Source: Kitasatospora acidiphila
GTDB taxonomy: Bacteria; Actinomycetota; Actinomycetes; Streptomycetales; Streptomycetaceae
Assembly (NCBI RefSeq): GCF_006636205.1
Contig: NZ_VIGB01000003.1
Location: forward strand, 8,124,501 to 8,188,500
DNA: 64,000 nt
Direction: 5' to 3'
Both the position numbers and the translations under genes were made by a program. The notes under the pieces were generated by a model. It saw nothing but the letters and a program-made list of their open reading frames with translations. It was not told where the DNA came from and searched no databases. Below, piece by piece: positions 8,221 through 16,258 of this stretch (positions within the stretch are counted from its first letter, which is position 1; every line of letters begins with the position of its first letter).

Positions 8221-10176
8221 TCAGGCAACGTCGGCGGCTTCGGCGGCCGCGATCAGCTCGCGCAGGTCGGGCAGCACCTTGGCGTCGCCAGTCGCCAACT
8301 GCCGCAGTGCGGACCGCCACTGGGCCAGCGCCTGGGCCGGCTCGCCAACGTCGCGCAGCACCAGGCCGTAGACGTGCCGGGCCAGCCCCTCGCCGTAGGT
8401 GTCCTGCAGCTCGGCGGCGAGTCCGAGCAGCTCCCGGCAAGCCGCCCGGGCCTCGTCCAGTCGGCGCAGTCGGCGCAGCGCCTCCACCAGGCCGAGCCGG
8501 CACTCGCGTTCGGTGTGCCACTGGCCGCTGCCGGTCTCCAGCTCCAGCGCGGCCCGGTAATGGCGCAGTGCCTCGGCCGGTTCGTCCAGTCCCAGGTGAG
8601 CGTTGCCGATGTTGCAGAGGCCGGACATCTGCACCAGGCCCATGCCGCACCGCTTGCCCGCCTCGATGCTGCGGCTGTGGTGGACGATGGCCAGGCGGGG
8701 ATCGTGCTTCTCGGCCAGATTGCCCAGCCCACTGAGCGCCAGCGCCTCGTTGTACGGGTCCGTGTGCTCGACGGCCAGGGCCAGCGCCTCTTGCAGCGCC
8801 ACCACCGCCTCCTCGTCGCGGCCGAGCAGCCCGAGCAGCATGCCGCGGTTGTTGAGGATCAGCTGTTCGCGCGACGGATCGCGCAGGCCGCGCCAGAGCG
8901 GCAGGGCCTGGTCCATCAGCCGCAGGGCTTCCGCGAACCGGCCGGTGTCGAAGTGTGCGCCGGCCAGGTCGATCAGCGCTATGCCTTGGGCGTTGCGATC
9001 CTGCTCGCGCAGCGCGACCTGCAGGGCCAGCTCGTTGAGCAGGGTCAGCTCGGGAATCCGGCCGCGGGCCCGCAGGTACGGCAGCAGTGCCTGCACCAGG
9101 GTCAGCAGCTCGGTCGCGGCCTGCCCGTCGCGGGCCGAGTGCTCGGCCAGCACCACCAGGTTGGCGCACTCGACGTCGCCCCAGGCCAGCACGGACTCCT
9201 GGTCGAGCTCACCGGTGCTGGGAACCGCGGGCAGGGCGCGCTGGCGGTGCAGCTCCGGGGCGAGCACCAAGGCCGAGCGGGCGGCACCGGCCATGAACCA
9301 GCGCAGTGCGGCAGCCGTCAGGCGACGGCGGTCGGCCACGTCCTCGGCGAGCTCCCGGGCGAAGTCGCGGACCAGGTCGTGCGGGACGAACCGGTCCAGC
9401 CGCACCTCGTCCAGCAGGGCGACGTCCACCAGGCGGTCCAGCGCCGCACCCGCCTGTGCCTCGCTGCTCTCCAACACCCCCGCCAGCAGCGGGGCCGAAT
9501 ACTCGGGCAGGTCGAGCGCCCCGACCGCGACCAGGGCGTCCGCCGCCCGTCGGTCCAGCCGCCGACCGGATGCTCGCAGTGATTCGTAAGCCATGAGGAG
9601 GGATTGGCGGACACTCAGATCGTCGAGCTCCAGCTGGTCCAGCCGGTCCTCGTGTGCGGTCAGCTGCCCGACCAGGCTGCTCACCGGCAGCGCGTCACGG
9701 GCCGCGAGCCGGGCTGCGACGATCCGCAGCGCCAGTGGCAGGCGCCCGCACAGCCGGGTCAGCCGGGCGAGATCGGCCTGCTCCAGGGGCACCACCTCGC
9801 GGTCCTCGGTGCAGCGCCCGGAGGCCAGCGCGACCAGTGTGACGCTCTCCGCCTCGGTCAGCGTGGCGAGCCGGATGTGGGTGGCGCCGTCCAGTGCGAG
9901 CAGCGGGGAGCGACAGGTGACCAGTACCCCGCAGCCGGGCCCGGACGGCAGCAGTGGGCGGACCTGGGTGAGGCCGGCCGCGTCGTCCAGCACCAGCAGG
10001 GTGCGGGTGCCGGCCAGCGTGGTGCGCAGCAGGGCGGCTGCGGCGTCCGGATCCTCCGGCACGGCGGCGGCGTCAACGCCGAGGCCCCGCAGCAGCATGG
10101 CGAGCGCCTGCTGGACGCCGAGCGGAGTCAGGCCCGGGGTGGCGCCGCGCAGGTTCAGGAAGAGCTGTCCGTCGGG
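8221..10176 (-). pseudogene. AfsR-like regulator lacking its N-terminus (NB-ARC plus TPR part)
   Basis: The frame encodes about 650 residues of an AfsR-type STAND regulator. It begins inside the NB-ARC domain (PDGQLFLNLRGATPGLT), then Walker B (TRTLLVLDDAAG), CRSPLLALDGATHI, RLCGRLPLALRIVAARL, LELDDLSVRQSL and FVPHDLVRDFARELA. A C-terminal array of TPR-like helices follows (LLGLLGRDEEAVVALQEAL, YRAALELE and others). The winged-helix DNA-binding domain, the activation domain and Walker A are missing. At 10176/10177 the sequence switches within one base to DNA from a different gene, the repeat-protein copy read from the opposite strand. The first ATG in frame is only at 10098. As it stands it cannot bind DNA or ATP normally. 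This is either a deletion/recombination scar or an assembly join. Confidence 0.85.
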
Positions 10177-10541
10177 GCAACACCGACGGTACCTGGTCCG
10201 GCGCCAACGTCCTCGACCAGAACGGCCACATCACCGCCATCTCCGCCGCAGGCCTGGCCGATGGCACCATGCACGTCCAGTCCGTGGTGTCCGGCAACCT
10301 CTACGACAACCAGCGCAACACCGACGGTACCTGGTCCGGCGCCAACGTCCTCGACCAGAACGGCGCCATCACCGCCATCTCCGCCGCAGGCCTGGCCGAC
10401 GGCACCATGCACGTCCAGACCCTGACCGGCGGCAAGGTCTACGACAACCAGCGCAACCCCGACGGCACCTGGACCGGCGCCAACCTGGTCGACGGCAACG
10501 GCGCCATCACCGCCGTCTCCGCCGCCGGTAACGCCGCGTGA
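10177..10541 (+). pseudogene. 3' fragment of a second copy of the 46-residue repeat-protein gene
   Basis: From 10177 the plus strand reads 2.6 copies of the 46-residue repeat found in the following gene (motifs DGTWSGANVLDQNG, ITAISAAGLADGT, MHVQSVVSGN), ending at a TGA at 10539-10541. About the first 150 bases are almost identical (about two differences) to 12384-12535 in the intact gene. There is no start codon or signal peptide. It is the tail of a former tandem paralogue whose front has been replaced by the truncated AfsR-like gene. It is followed by its own terminator-like hairpin. Confidence 0.85.
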
Positions 10542-10637
10542 GACCGGGCGGCGGTTGAACCGTGGCCGGACGTCGGCGAGTTGTCCGCACCACCTGCCAC
10601 CGCACTGCCGCCCGCTGCCACCGCCTTCCCCCCCTCG

Positions 10638-10676
10638 CGATCGGTCGGCCGGCTCGCCATGCCGGCCGACCGATCG
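10638..10676 (+). terminator. Strong hairpin between repeat-gene copies
   Basis: A perfect 15-bp inverted repeat (10638-10652, CGATCGGTCGGCCGG; 10662-10676) with a 9-nt loop. It lies downstream of the repeat-gene fragment and only 29 bases before the next start codon, so it could terminate the former gene or attenuate the next. Confidence 0.7.
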
Positions 10677-10705
10677 GCCTCCAACCGAGCAGAAAGGAGA
10701 CGGCC

Positions 10706-12748
10706 GTGCGTCACCGGTCGCACCTTGCCCGATCCAGGGCGCTGCTGACCTTCGGCATCGCAGCAGCGATGGCGACAACCGTCGGCGTCGGAGCGGCTGA
10801 CGCCGCCTCGGACCTTGGTCCCACGAAGTCGGTGTCCTATCACGGGCACAGCTTCCAGGTGCCCGCCGTCTGGCCCGTCATCAACCTCCAGGAGCACCCC
10901 ACCGAGTGCGTGCGGTTCGACCGTCACGCCGTCTACCTGGGCACGCCCGGCACGACCCAGGACTGCCCGAGCCACCCCTCCGAGCGGACCGAGGCGCTGC
11001 TGATCGAGCCGCAGGCCGTGACCGGCACCGCCGCGGGCACCACGGACGACCCCTTGGCTGCTGAATTCGAGGCGGCGGCACCGGGGATCAAGATCACCGC
11101 CACCTACGGTGACGACCGCCCCCTGATGCAGAACATCCTGCGGCAGGCCGGACTGCCCTCGCCTGGCGTGAAGCGGCCGCAGGGCCTCGCCGCCGCGCCG
11201 CCGATCGCTCCCCGGCTCACGGCGGCGGCCCTCCCGAGCACCATCACCGACTACACCGGGTACGGGTTCGAGACCTGTGCCGCACCCGACTCGGGCACCA
11301 TGAACGCCTGGATGAACTCGTCACCCTACCGGGCTGTGGGCATCTACATCGGCGGTGCCCGAGCCTGTTCGCAGCGGAACCTGTCAGCCGACTGGGTTCA
11401 GCAACAGGCCACCGCCGGATGGCACTTCATGCCCATCTACGTGAGCGTCAAGGCCGCGAACATCAACAACCCGGTCAGCGAGGGCACCGCGGCGGCGGAC
11501 GACGCGGTCAACCAGGCCGCCGCACTCGGCTTCAGCCCCGGTTCAACGCTCTACGACGACATGGAGGCTTACTCCGATCCGAGTCTTGCCCCCACGGTTC
11601 TGAGCTACCTCTCGGCCTGGACCAAGGAGATCCACGCCCGTGGCTACGTCTCCGGCGTCTACTCGAGCGCCGCCTCCGGCATCGCCGACCTCGCCCAGAA
11701 CGTCACCAACTACACGATGCCGGACGTGATCTGGATCGCCCGGTACAACGGGGACCCCAGCACCAGCGACCCGGCCGTCCCGTCCTCGCTCTGGGCCAAC
11801 CACCAGCGCATCCACCAGTACATGGGCGATGTCCAGAACGAGAGCCACGGCGGCGTGTCGATGAGCATCGACCGCGACTACCTCGATGTCGCAGCCTCAT
11901 CCGGCCAGAGGGCCTCGAACGTCATGCGGGTGGACACGATCGCCGCGGGCAACGTCTTCGACGACCAGCGCAACACCGACGGCACGTGGAGCGGCGCGGC
12001 GTTGCTGGACGGTAACGGCGGTGTCACGCAGGTGGCCACCGCCGCGCTGACGGACGGCACCTTCCACGTGCAGACGCTGGCCGGTGGCAAGGTCTTCGAC
12101 AACCAGCGCAACCCCGACGGCACCTGGACCGGCGCCAACCTCCTGGATGGAAGCGGCACCGTCACCGCCATCTCCTCGGTGGGACTCACCGACGGCACCA
12201 TGCACGTGCAGACGCTGGCCGGTGGCAAGGTCTTCGACAACCAGCGCAACCCCGACGGCACCTGGACCGGCGCCAACCTCCTGGACGGCAACGGCACCAT
12301 CACCGCCGTGTCGTCGGCACGTCTGACCGATGGCACCATGCACGTCCAGACCGTGGTCTCCGGCAACCTCTACGACAACCAGCGCAACACCGACGGTACC
12401 TGGTCCGGCGCCAACGTCCTCGACCAGAACGGCCACATCACCGCCATCTCCGCCGCAGGCCTGGCCGACGGCACCATGCACGTCCAGTCCGTGGTGTCCG
12501 GCAACCTCTACGACAACCAGCGCAACACCGACGGCACCTGGACCGGCGCCAACGTGCTCAACATGGGAGGTGGCATTACAGCCGTCGCGGCGGCCGGGCT
12601 CGCGGACGGCACGCTGCACGTCGAAACCCTCAGCTCGGGAGACGTCTACGACAATCAGCGCAACCCCGACGGCACCTGGACCGGCGCCAATCCGCTGGAC
12701 AGCAACGGGAGCATCACCGCCATCTCCGCTGCGGCCATTGCACGCTGA
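10706..12748 (+). CDS. Secreted DUF1906-like (Rv2525c-type) protein with six 46-residue repeats
   Basis: GTG at 10706 preceded by AAAGGAG at 6-7 nt; 680 residues. Residues 1-33 form a signal peptide (LLTFGIAAAMATTVGVGAADA). A spacer follows. Residues about 178-396 match the glycoside-hydrolase-like DUF1906 fold seen in mycobacterial Rv2525c and streptomycete proteins (YTGYGFETCAAPDSGTMNAW, AVGIYIGGARACS, GWHFMPIYVS, YDDMEAY, IDRDYLD). Residues 405-680 are exactly six tandem units of 46 residues with HVQTLxxGK, DNQRNxDGTWxGAN and ITAISxxGLxDGT. These read like beta-propeller blades. The protein probably acts on or binds the cell envelope or an extracellular polysaccharide; substrate unknown. 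The repeat DNA is nearly identical between units, making the array prone to recombination. Confidence 0.8.
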   Translation: MRHRSHLARSRALLTFGIAAAMATTVGVGAADAASDLGPTKSVSYHGHSFQVPAVWPVINLQEHPTECVRFDRHAVYLGTPGTTQDCPSHPSERTEALLIEPQAVTGTAAGTTDDPLAAEFEAAAPGIKITATYGDDRPLMQNILRQAGLPSPGVKRPQGLAAAPPIAPRLTAAALPSTITDYTGYGFETCAAPDSGTMNAWMNSSPYRAVGIYIGGARACSQRNLSADWVQQQATAGWHFMPIYVSVKAANINNPVSEGTAAADDAVNQAAALGFSPGSTLYDDMEAYSDPSLAPTVLSYLSAWTKEIHARGYVSGVYSSAASGIADLAQNVTNYTMPDVIWIARYNGDPSTSDPAVPSSLWANHQRIHQYMGDVQNESHGGVSMSIDRDYLDVAASSGQRASNVMRVDTIAAGNVFDDQRNTDGTWSGAALLDGNGGVTQVATAALTDGTFHVQTLAGGKVFDNQRNPDGTWTGANLLDGSGTVTAISSVGLTDGTMHVQTLAGGKVFDNQRNPDGTWTGANLLDGNGTITAVSSARLTDGTMHVQTVVSGNLYDNQRNTDGTWSGANVLDQNGHITAISAAGLADGTMHVQSVVSGNLYDNQRNTDGTWTGANVLNMGGGITAVAAAGLADGTLHVETLSSGDVYDNQRNPDGTWTGANPLDSNGSITAISAAAIAR

Positions 12749-12757
12749 CCCCTACGA

Positions 12758-12793
12758 CTGCCGGGCTTCTGAGGCACCTCAGAAGCCCGGCAG
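12758..12793 (+). terminator. Terminator of the repeat-protein gene
   Basis: A perfect 16-bp stem (12758-12773, CTGCCGGGCTTCTGAG; 12778-12793) with a 4-nt loop starts nine bases after the stop codon at 12748. Confidence 0.85.
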
Positions 12794-12837
12794 TACCCGG
12801 TTGTGCGAGTACCTGGGCCGAGGCCGAGCTGCGCGCC

Positions 12838-13029
12838 GTGATCGCCGATACCGCCGGGCAGGAGCGGGCCTGGAGCCGAATCGCCGACCTGTTGGACCGT
12901 CAGAAGCCGGGTGCGCGCATTCCGCAAGCCCGCCGTGAGTTGGTGTCGGCACCCCTGAGGGCCCATCGTGAGCTCATGACCTCGGCCGGGGTGCGGAGCG
13001 GGCGCATCGGAATTTTTTCCGTCGGCTGA
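12838..13029 (+). CDS. Short hypothetical ORF, possibly a remnant
   Basis: A GTG-started frame of 63 codons beginning VIADTAGQERAWSRIADLL. It reads as helical and charged, and the open frame continues upstream of the GTG (TWAEAELRA), so it could be the tail of a lost gene. No SD, no recognised family, and the last codons run through a T-rich stretch. Low confidence that it is expressed. The rest of 12794-13144 shows only an AT-richer promoter-like zone before the small peptide gene. Confidence 0.2.
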   Translation: MIADTAGQERAWSRIADLLDRQKPGARIPQARRELVSAPLRAHRELMTSAGVRSGRIGIFSVG

Positions 13030-13144
13030 CGTGAAGTACCGGTGAAAAAACGGGCTGGTCAGACCCCTAGGCCAAGGACGAGAGTCAGCTAGTGTGATTC
13101 GCCCTGGCAGTAGCATCAACCACAGTGAATGGAAGTGATCCCTC

Positions 13145-13309
13145 ATGACCACCCTCGCTCTGGACATCCGCGACGCGGGCATGCTCGACATCGACGACGA
13201 AGTGATCGCCTTCGAGGACGACTTCGACGCCGAACTCGCCCCCGCCGCCTGCTGGCGTGGCCCCCTCACCTTCATACCGGTGCACGTTCCCGGCGACGAC
13301 ACCGTCTGA
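13145..13309 (+). CDS. 54-residue acidic peptide, candidate modified-peptide (RiPP-like) precursor
   Basis: ATG at 13145 preceded by GGAAG at about 9 nt. The reading is 54 codons with 47 of 53 sense codons ending in G or C, strong evidence of coding. The peptide has an acidic first part (LDIRDAGMLDIDDE, then FEDDFDAE; 13 Asp/Glu in all) and a different C-terminal part with the only Cys and Trp (ACWRGPLTFIPVHVPGDDTV). This leader-plus-core look is typical of ribosomal peptide precursors. However, no modification enzyme, protease or dedicated exporter is encoded within several kilobases, so the class is unknown. Alternatives are a small regulatory or partner protein. Two strong hairpins follow directly, so it forms its own short transcription unit. 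Confidence 0.6.
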   Translation: MTTLALDIRDAGMLDIDDEVIAFEDDFDAELAPAACWRGPLTFIPVHVPGDDTV

Positions 13310-13322
13310 CCCGTTCCACTCT

Positions 13323-13364
13323 GGGCGGTGCTCCGGCGGATCCCTGTCCGCCGGAGCACCGCCC
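13323..13364 (+). terminator. Terminator of the small acidic peptide gene
   Basis: Perfect 18-bp stem (13323-13340, GGGCGGTGCTCCGGCGGA; 13347-13364) with a 6-nt loop, 13 bases past the peptide stop codon. Confidence 0.85.
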
Positions 13365-13372
13365 GCGCGCTC

Positions 13373-13417
13373 CACGCCCTCTACCCGGCTGCCATGGGCA
13401 ACCGGGTGGAGGGCGTG
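13373..13417. terminator. Second hairpin after the small peptide gene
   Basis: Inverted repeat 13373-13388 / 13402-13417 (CACGCCCTCTACCCGG; one G-T pair), directly after the first terminator. It may act as a backup or bidirectional terminator. Confidence 0.55.
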
Positions 13418-13554
13418 CAACCTGCCAGGCCGACGCGGAGCTGAGCGAGCAGCCGGCCCAGTGCGACATCCGCGAACTCGTCCGAGCCAGCCGGCTGACC
13501 GCGAAGAGCCGAAACATCTGCGAAGCCGATTCCATATCAGGCCTCGGTGGCTTC

Positions 13555-13602
13555 GAAACAGTGCGGAGTCAAGCCCGCCCGGGCTTGGCCCCGCACTGTT
13601 TC
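13555..13602. repeat. Long imperfect hairpin in a gene-free stretch
   Basis: Arms 13555-13577 and 13580-13602 pair over GAAACAGTGCGG and CAAGCCCG with a short internal mismatch and almost no loop. The surrounding stretch 13418-13791 shows no gene I can support. The hairpin may end a transcript of the minus-strand LysR gene or be a remnant repeat. Confidence 0.5.
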
Positions 13603-13791
13603 AGGCGGCCGTGTCGTGGCGACGCTCATGACCCGGCCGCAGGATCGCGTCGCCGGGCTGAACAGCTCATCGGATGTTCCGGTCGCCTCGGCTTCGCCGC
13701 GTTCCTGACTGTCGCCAGCGGCCCAGCTGCCGTACTGGCCCGACAGGCCAGGCGGGCAGGTTCAGCTGCCAGGCGATGCAGACTTGGTCGC

Positions 13792-14751
13792 TCACTCGCT
13801 CGGGTCGCGCAGGGCGCGGACGCGGATCTCCAGGGCGATGCGGCCGGCCGCCGTTTCCGCTTCCAGGTGGTTCCGGGCGGCTTGGAGCAGGGCGTCGGCG
13901 GCGATGCGGGAGGCCAGGTCCTGGGCCGTGTGGCCGTCGCGGTGCAGCAGGCGGAAGATCAGGGTGCCGCTGACCGGCAGGGTGGTGGTCGTGGCCTGGG
14001 GCAACTGGGCTGCCATGAAGGTGGGGAGGACTGCGGCGCCCAGCCGAGCTGCCATCAGGGCGGCCACCGCGGCCGGGTGTTCGGCGACGTGCACGGTGGC
14101 CGGCTCGATGCCGTGCTCGGCCGCGAACCGGGAGAAGGCCCGGCCCCGGGCGGACTGCGGGGGCGCGGTGATCCACGGTCGGCCGGAGAGCTCCTGCGGT
14201 GTGGCCGGCGGCTCCCAGGAGTCCGGGACCACCACCCGGTAGTCGTCCTCGCCCATCAGCCTGGCCCGGGTGCCGGGCGGCAGCGGCACGGCGGTGTCCC
14301 GGTCGTCGGCGAGCAGCAGCACGTCCAGCTCGCCGCGGCGCATTGCGCGCAGGCCGCCCACCAGGTCGTACTCCTGGAAGCTCGGCTCCAGCCCCGGGTG
14401 GTAGTGGTTCAGCAACTGGACCACCCCGGCGGCCAGCCGGGCGATCAGCCAAGGGCTGGCGCCGATCGCCACCTGACCGAAGAGCGATTGGCTGCCGGCC
14501 AGCTGCTCGCGCGCCGCCGCGAGCTGGCCGCTGATCTGCTCGCCGGTGGCGGCCAGCACCCGCCCGGCGCCGGTGAGTTCCGGGCGGGGGCCGGTGCGGT
14601 CGAGCAGCGGCAGCCCGGTTTCCTGCTCCAGGGCGGCGAGTTGCTGGGAGACGGCGGAGCGGCTGACGCCGAGGGCGCGGGCCGCCGGGGCGATGCCGCC
14701 GGTGCGGGCCACGGTGGCGAGCACCAGGAGGCGGCGGGGGTCGAGGTCCAT
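13792..14751 (-). CDS. LysR-family transcriptional regulator
   Basis: 319 residues. An N-terminal LysR winged helix (RRLLVLATVARTGGIAPAAR, ALGVSRSAVSQQLAALEQE, GLPLLDRTG) occupies about residues 5-65. A linker helix and a periplasmic-binding-like effector domain follow (VAIGASPWLIARLAAGVVQL, YDLVGGLRAMRRGELDVLLL, AALMAARLGAAVLP). The start is the ATG at 14751 (MDLDPRRLL); longer upstream readings lack the LysR N-terminus. It is divergent from the lipoprotein gene at 14924, which could be its target, but no palindromic LysR box was picked out in the short G-rich interval. Confidence 0.9.
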   Translation of the reverse strand: MDLDPRRLLVLATVARTGGIAPAARALGVSRSAVSQQLAALEQETGLPLLDRTGPRPELTGAGRVLAATGEQISGQLAAAREQLAGSQSLFGQVAIGASPWLIARLAAGVVQLLNHYHPGLEPSFQEYDLVGGLRAMRRGELDVLLLADDRDTAVPLPPGTRARLMGEDDYRVVVPDSWEPPATPQELSGRPWITAPPQSARGRAFSRFAAEHGIEPATVHVAEHPAAVAALMAARLGAAVLPTFMAAQLPQATTTTLPVSGTLIFRLLHRDGHTAQDLASRIAADALLQAARNHLEAETAAGRIALEIRVRALRDPSE

Positions 14752-14923
14752 GCGGGCCCGTCCAGGAGTGTGGGTTCTGGGGTTTGGGGTGCGGGGTGCG
14801 GGGTCTGGGGTGTCGGTTTTGCTTTCGGGCTGGGCAAGTATGCCTGGACGAGGGTGCTGCGCGAGCGGGACGGGGTTGCCAGACTGACGGGCATTCCCGG
14901 TTCCGCTCCTCAGGAGGCCTCCC

Positions 14924-15602
14924 GTGCCTGCTCGGCGTCTCGCCCTCGGCTGCTCGCTGCTCGCGCTCTCGGCGCTGCTGACCGCCTGCGGGTCCTCCGG
15001 CTCGCGAGGCGGTGGCTCCACGACCACCGGCTCGCTCGGCGGTTCCGCCCCCGCCCCGCCCCCGTTCCCGCCCCGCCGCCGCCCACTGGGCCCTGACCGC
15101 CCCGCAGACCGCGGGCGGCTACCAGCTGGGCCAACCCCCTTCGCAGACCACCCAGTTGGTCAACTCCGACCTCGGCCAGGATGCCAAGCGGCTGAACCTC
15201 TCCGGCACCCCGGTGCACGCCACCTACGACGACCAGGCCGACGGCGCCTGGATCTTCTACTCCGGCCTCAATGGCAGCGGGTTCGACCCCGACCGCCTGC
15301 ACGACGCGCTCACCCACCCGGTCACCACCGGCAACGACGGCGCGGGCGACCACACCACCTTCAGCTACGCCGACACCGAGCCCGGCCCGCACGGCGGCCG
15401 GGCGATCTGTGACAGCCTGCTGATCCGCAACGCCCTCCTCACCACCACCGCGACCACCTGCTCCTGGTTCACTCCCACCACGGCGGCCCGGGTCACGTTG
15501 GTGATCAAGGGTGACGGCAGCAACACCAAGATCGGCTTCACCGCCGCCGACGTCGGCCCGGTCATGCGCGCCATCCGCGGCGACGTCGAGCAGAAGCAGT
15601 AG
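14924..15602 (+). CDS. Lipoprotein of unknown function, frameshifted near 15050-15080
   Basis: GTG at 14924 with AGGAGG at 6 nt. The N-terminus is a lipoprotein signal (MPARRLALGCSLLALSALLTACGSS, lipobox LTAC, lipidated Cys about 22). After a Gly/Ser/Pro linker the reading must move by one base (net insertion) in a C-rich run at about 15050-15080. It then continues as AHWALTAPQTAGGYQLGQ, HATYDDQADGAWIFYSGLNG, YADTEPGPHGGRAICDS, TTCSWFTPTTAARVTLVIKG and VGPVMRAIRGDVEQ, ending at 15602. Both halves look like one outward-facing protein with two Cys that could form a disulfide. No known family was recognised. The frameshift is probably a sequence error, as the downstream half keeps a clean coding pattern. 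Confidence 0.65.
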
Positions 15603-15874
15603 TCAGGCTGGGGCAGGGTTGGCGGAGCAGCAGCCTGCTGGACATGGGCGGTTCGGGCGCGTTGTCCACGGTTCTCCTCCGACTGGGGGGTTCTGACGCC
15701 GCGTTCAACGCGCGTTGATCGCGGGTTCCTATGGTGATGCCGTTCCCGACCAGGGAGCGAGCCCCGCTGCGGGCGGCCATGGTCCCGGACCCCGTGCCTG
15801 TCTCCCCGGTGCGGGGTCCGGTCCAGCCGGAACGCTCCGCGTCGCCAATCCCGCACTGTCTCGAAGGATGTCCA

Positions 15875-16258
15875 ATGTTTGACCCCGCTGCGCCGTCGCG
15901 CCGCGCCGCGCCCTGGATCGGCGACGATCCGCGATTCGTCGAACTGCGTTCCGCCTACCGGAGGTTCGTCTTCCCGGTGACGGCGGCGTTCTTGCTCTGG
16001 TTCCTGACCTACGTCCTCTGCTCGGCCTACGCCCGCGGCTTCATGGCGACCAAGGTCGTCGGCAACGTCAACGTGGCGCTGGTCTTCGGCCTGCTGCAGT
16101 TCGCCTCGACGTTCGGCATCGCGGCCGCCTACAGCCGGTTCGCCTGGCGGCGGTTGGACCCGCCGGCGGCGGCCCTGCGCCTGCGGGCGGCGGCCGCTGC
16201 GGGCGAGCCGGCGGCCGTTGCCGCCGCCGACGGTTCACTGAAGGGGCGTCAGGCATGA
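15875..16258 (+). CDS. DUF485 family membrane protein, partner of the SSS symporter
   Basis: 127 residues from an ATG at 15875 with GAAGGA at 6 nt. Two membrane spans, PVTAAFLLWFLTYVLCSAYA and NVALVFGLLQFASTFGIAAAY, follow the conserved LRSAYRRFVFP segment of the DUF485 (YjcH-like) family. Such proteins are encoded directly in front of acetate/pyruvate-type sodium:solute symporters, as here. The stop codon overlaps the symporter start by ATGA (16255-16258), so the two are translationally coupled. The tail is Ala-rich. The upstream interval 15603-15874 has no gene. Confidence 0.85.
   Translation: MFDPAAPSRRAAPWIGDDPRFVELRSAYRRFVFPVTAAFLLWFLTYVLCSAYARGFMATKVVGNVNVALVFGLLQFASTFGIAAAYSRFAWRRLDPPAAALRLRAAAAAGEPAAVAAADGSLKGRQA

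Noticed and set aside
7681..9582. Long plus-strand open frame of 633 codons
   Set aside because: It lies antisense to the AfsR-like regulator, whose minus-strand frame has clear domain motifs; the plus frame is Gln/Arg-rich without any recognisable fold and is a GC-bias shadow.
4143..10176. The SARP/AfsR-type genes as part of a biosynthetic gene cluster
   Set aside because: No polyketide, peptide, terpene or other biosynthetic enzymes are present nearby; the regulators stand among remnants and unrelated genes.
13129..15096. Plus-strand open frame of 655 codons over the LysR gene
   Set aside because: Antisense to the LysR gene and carrying the low-complexity composition typical of shadow frames; the LysR motifs on the minus strand are decisive.
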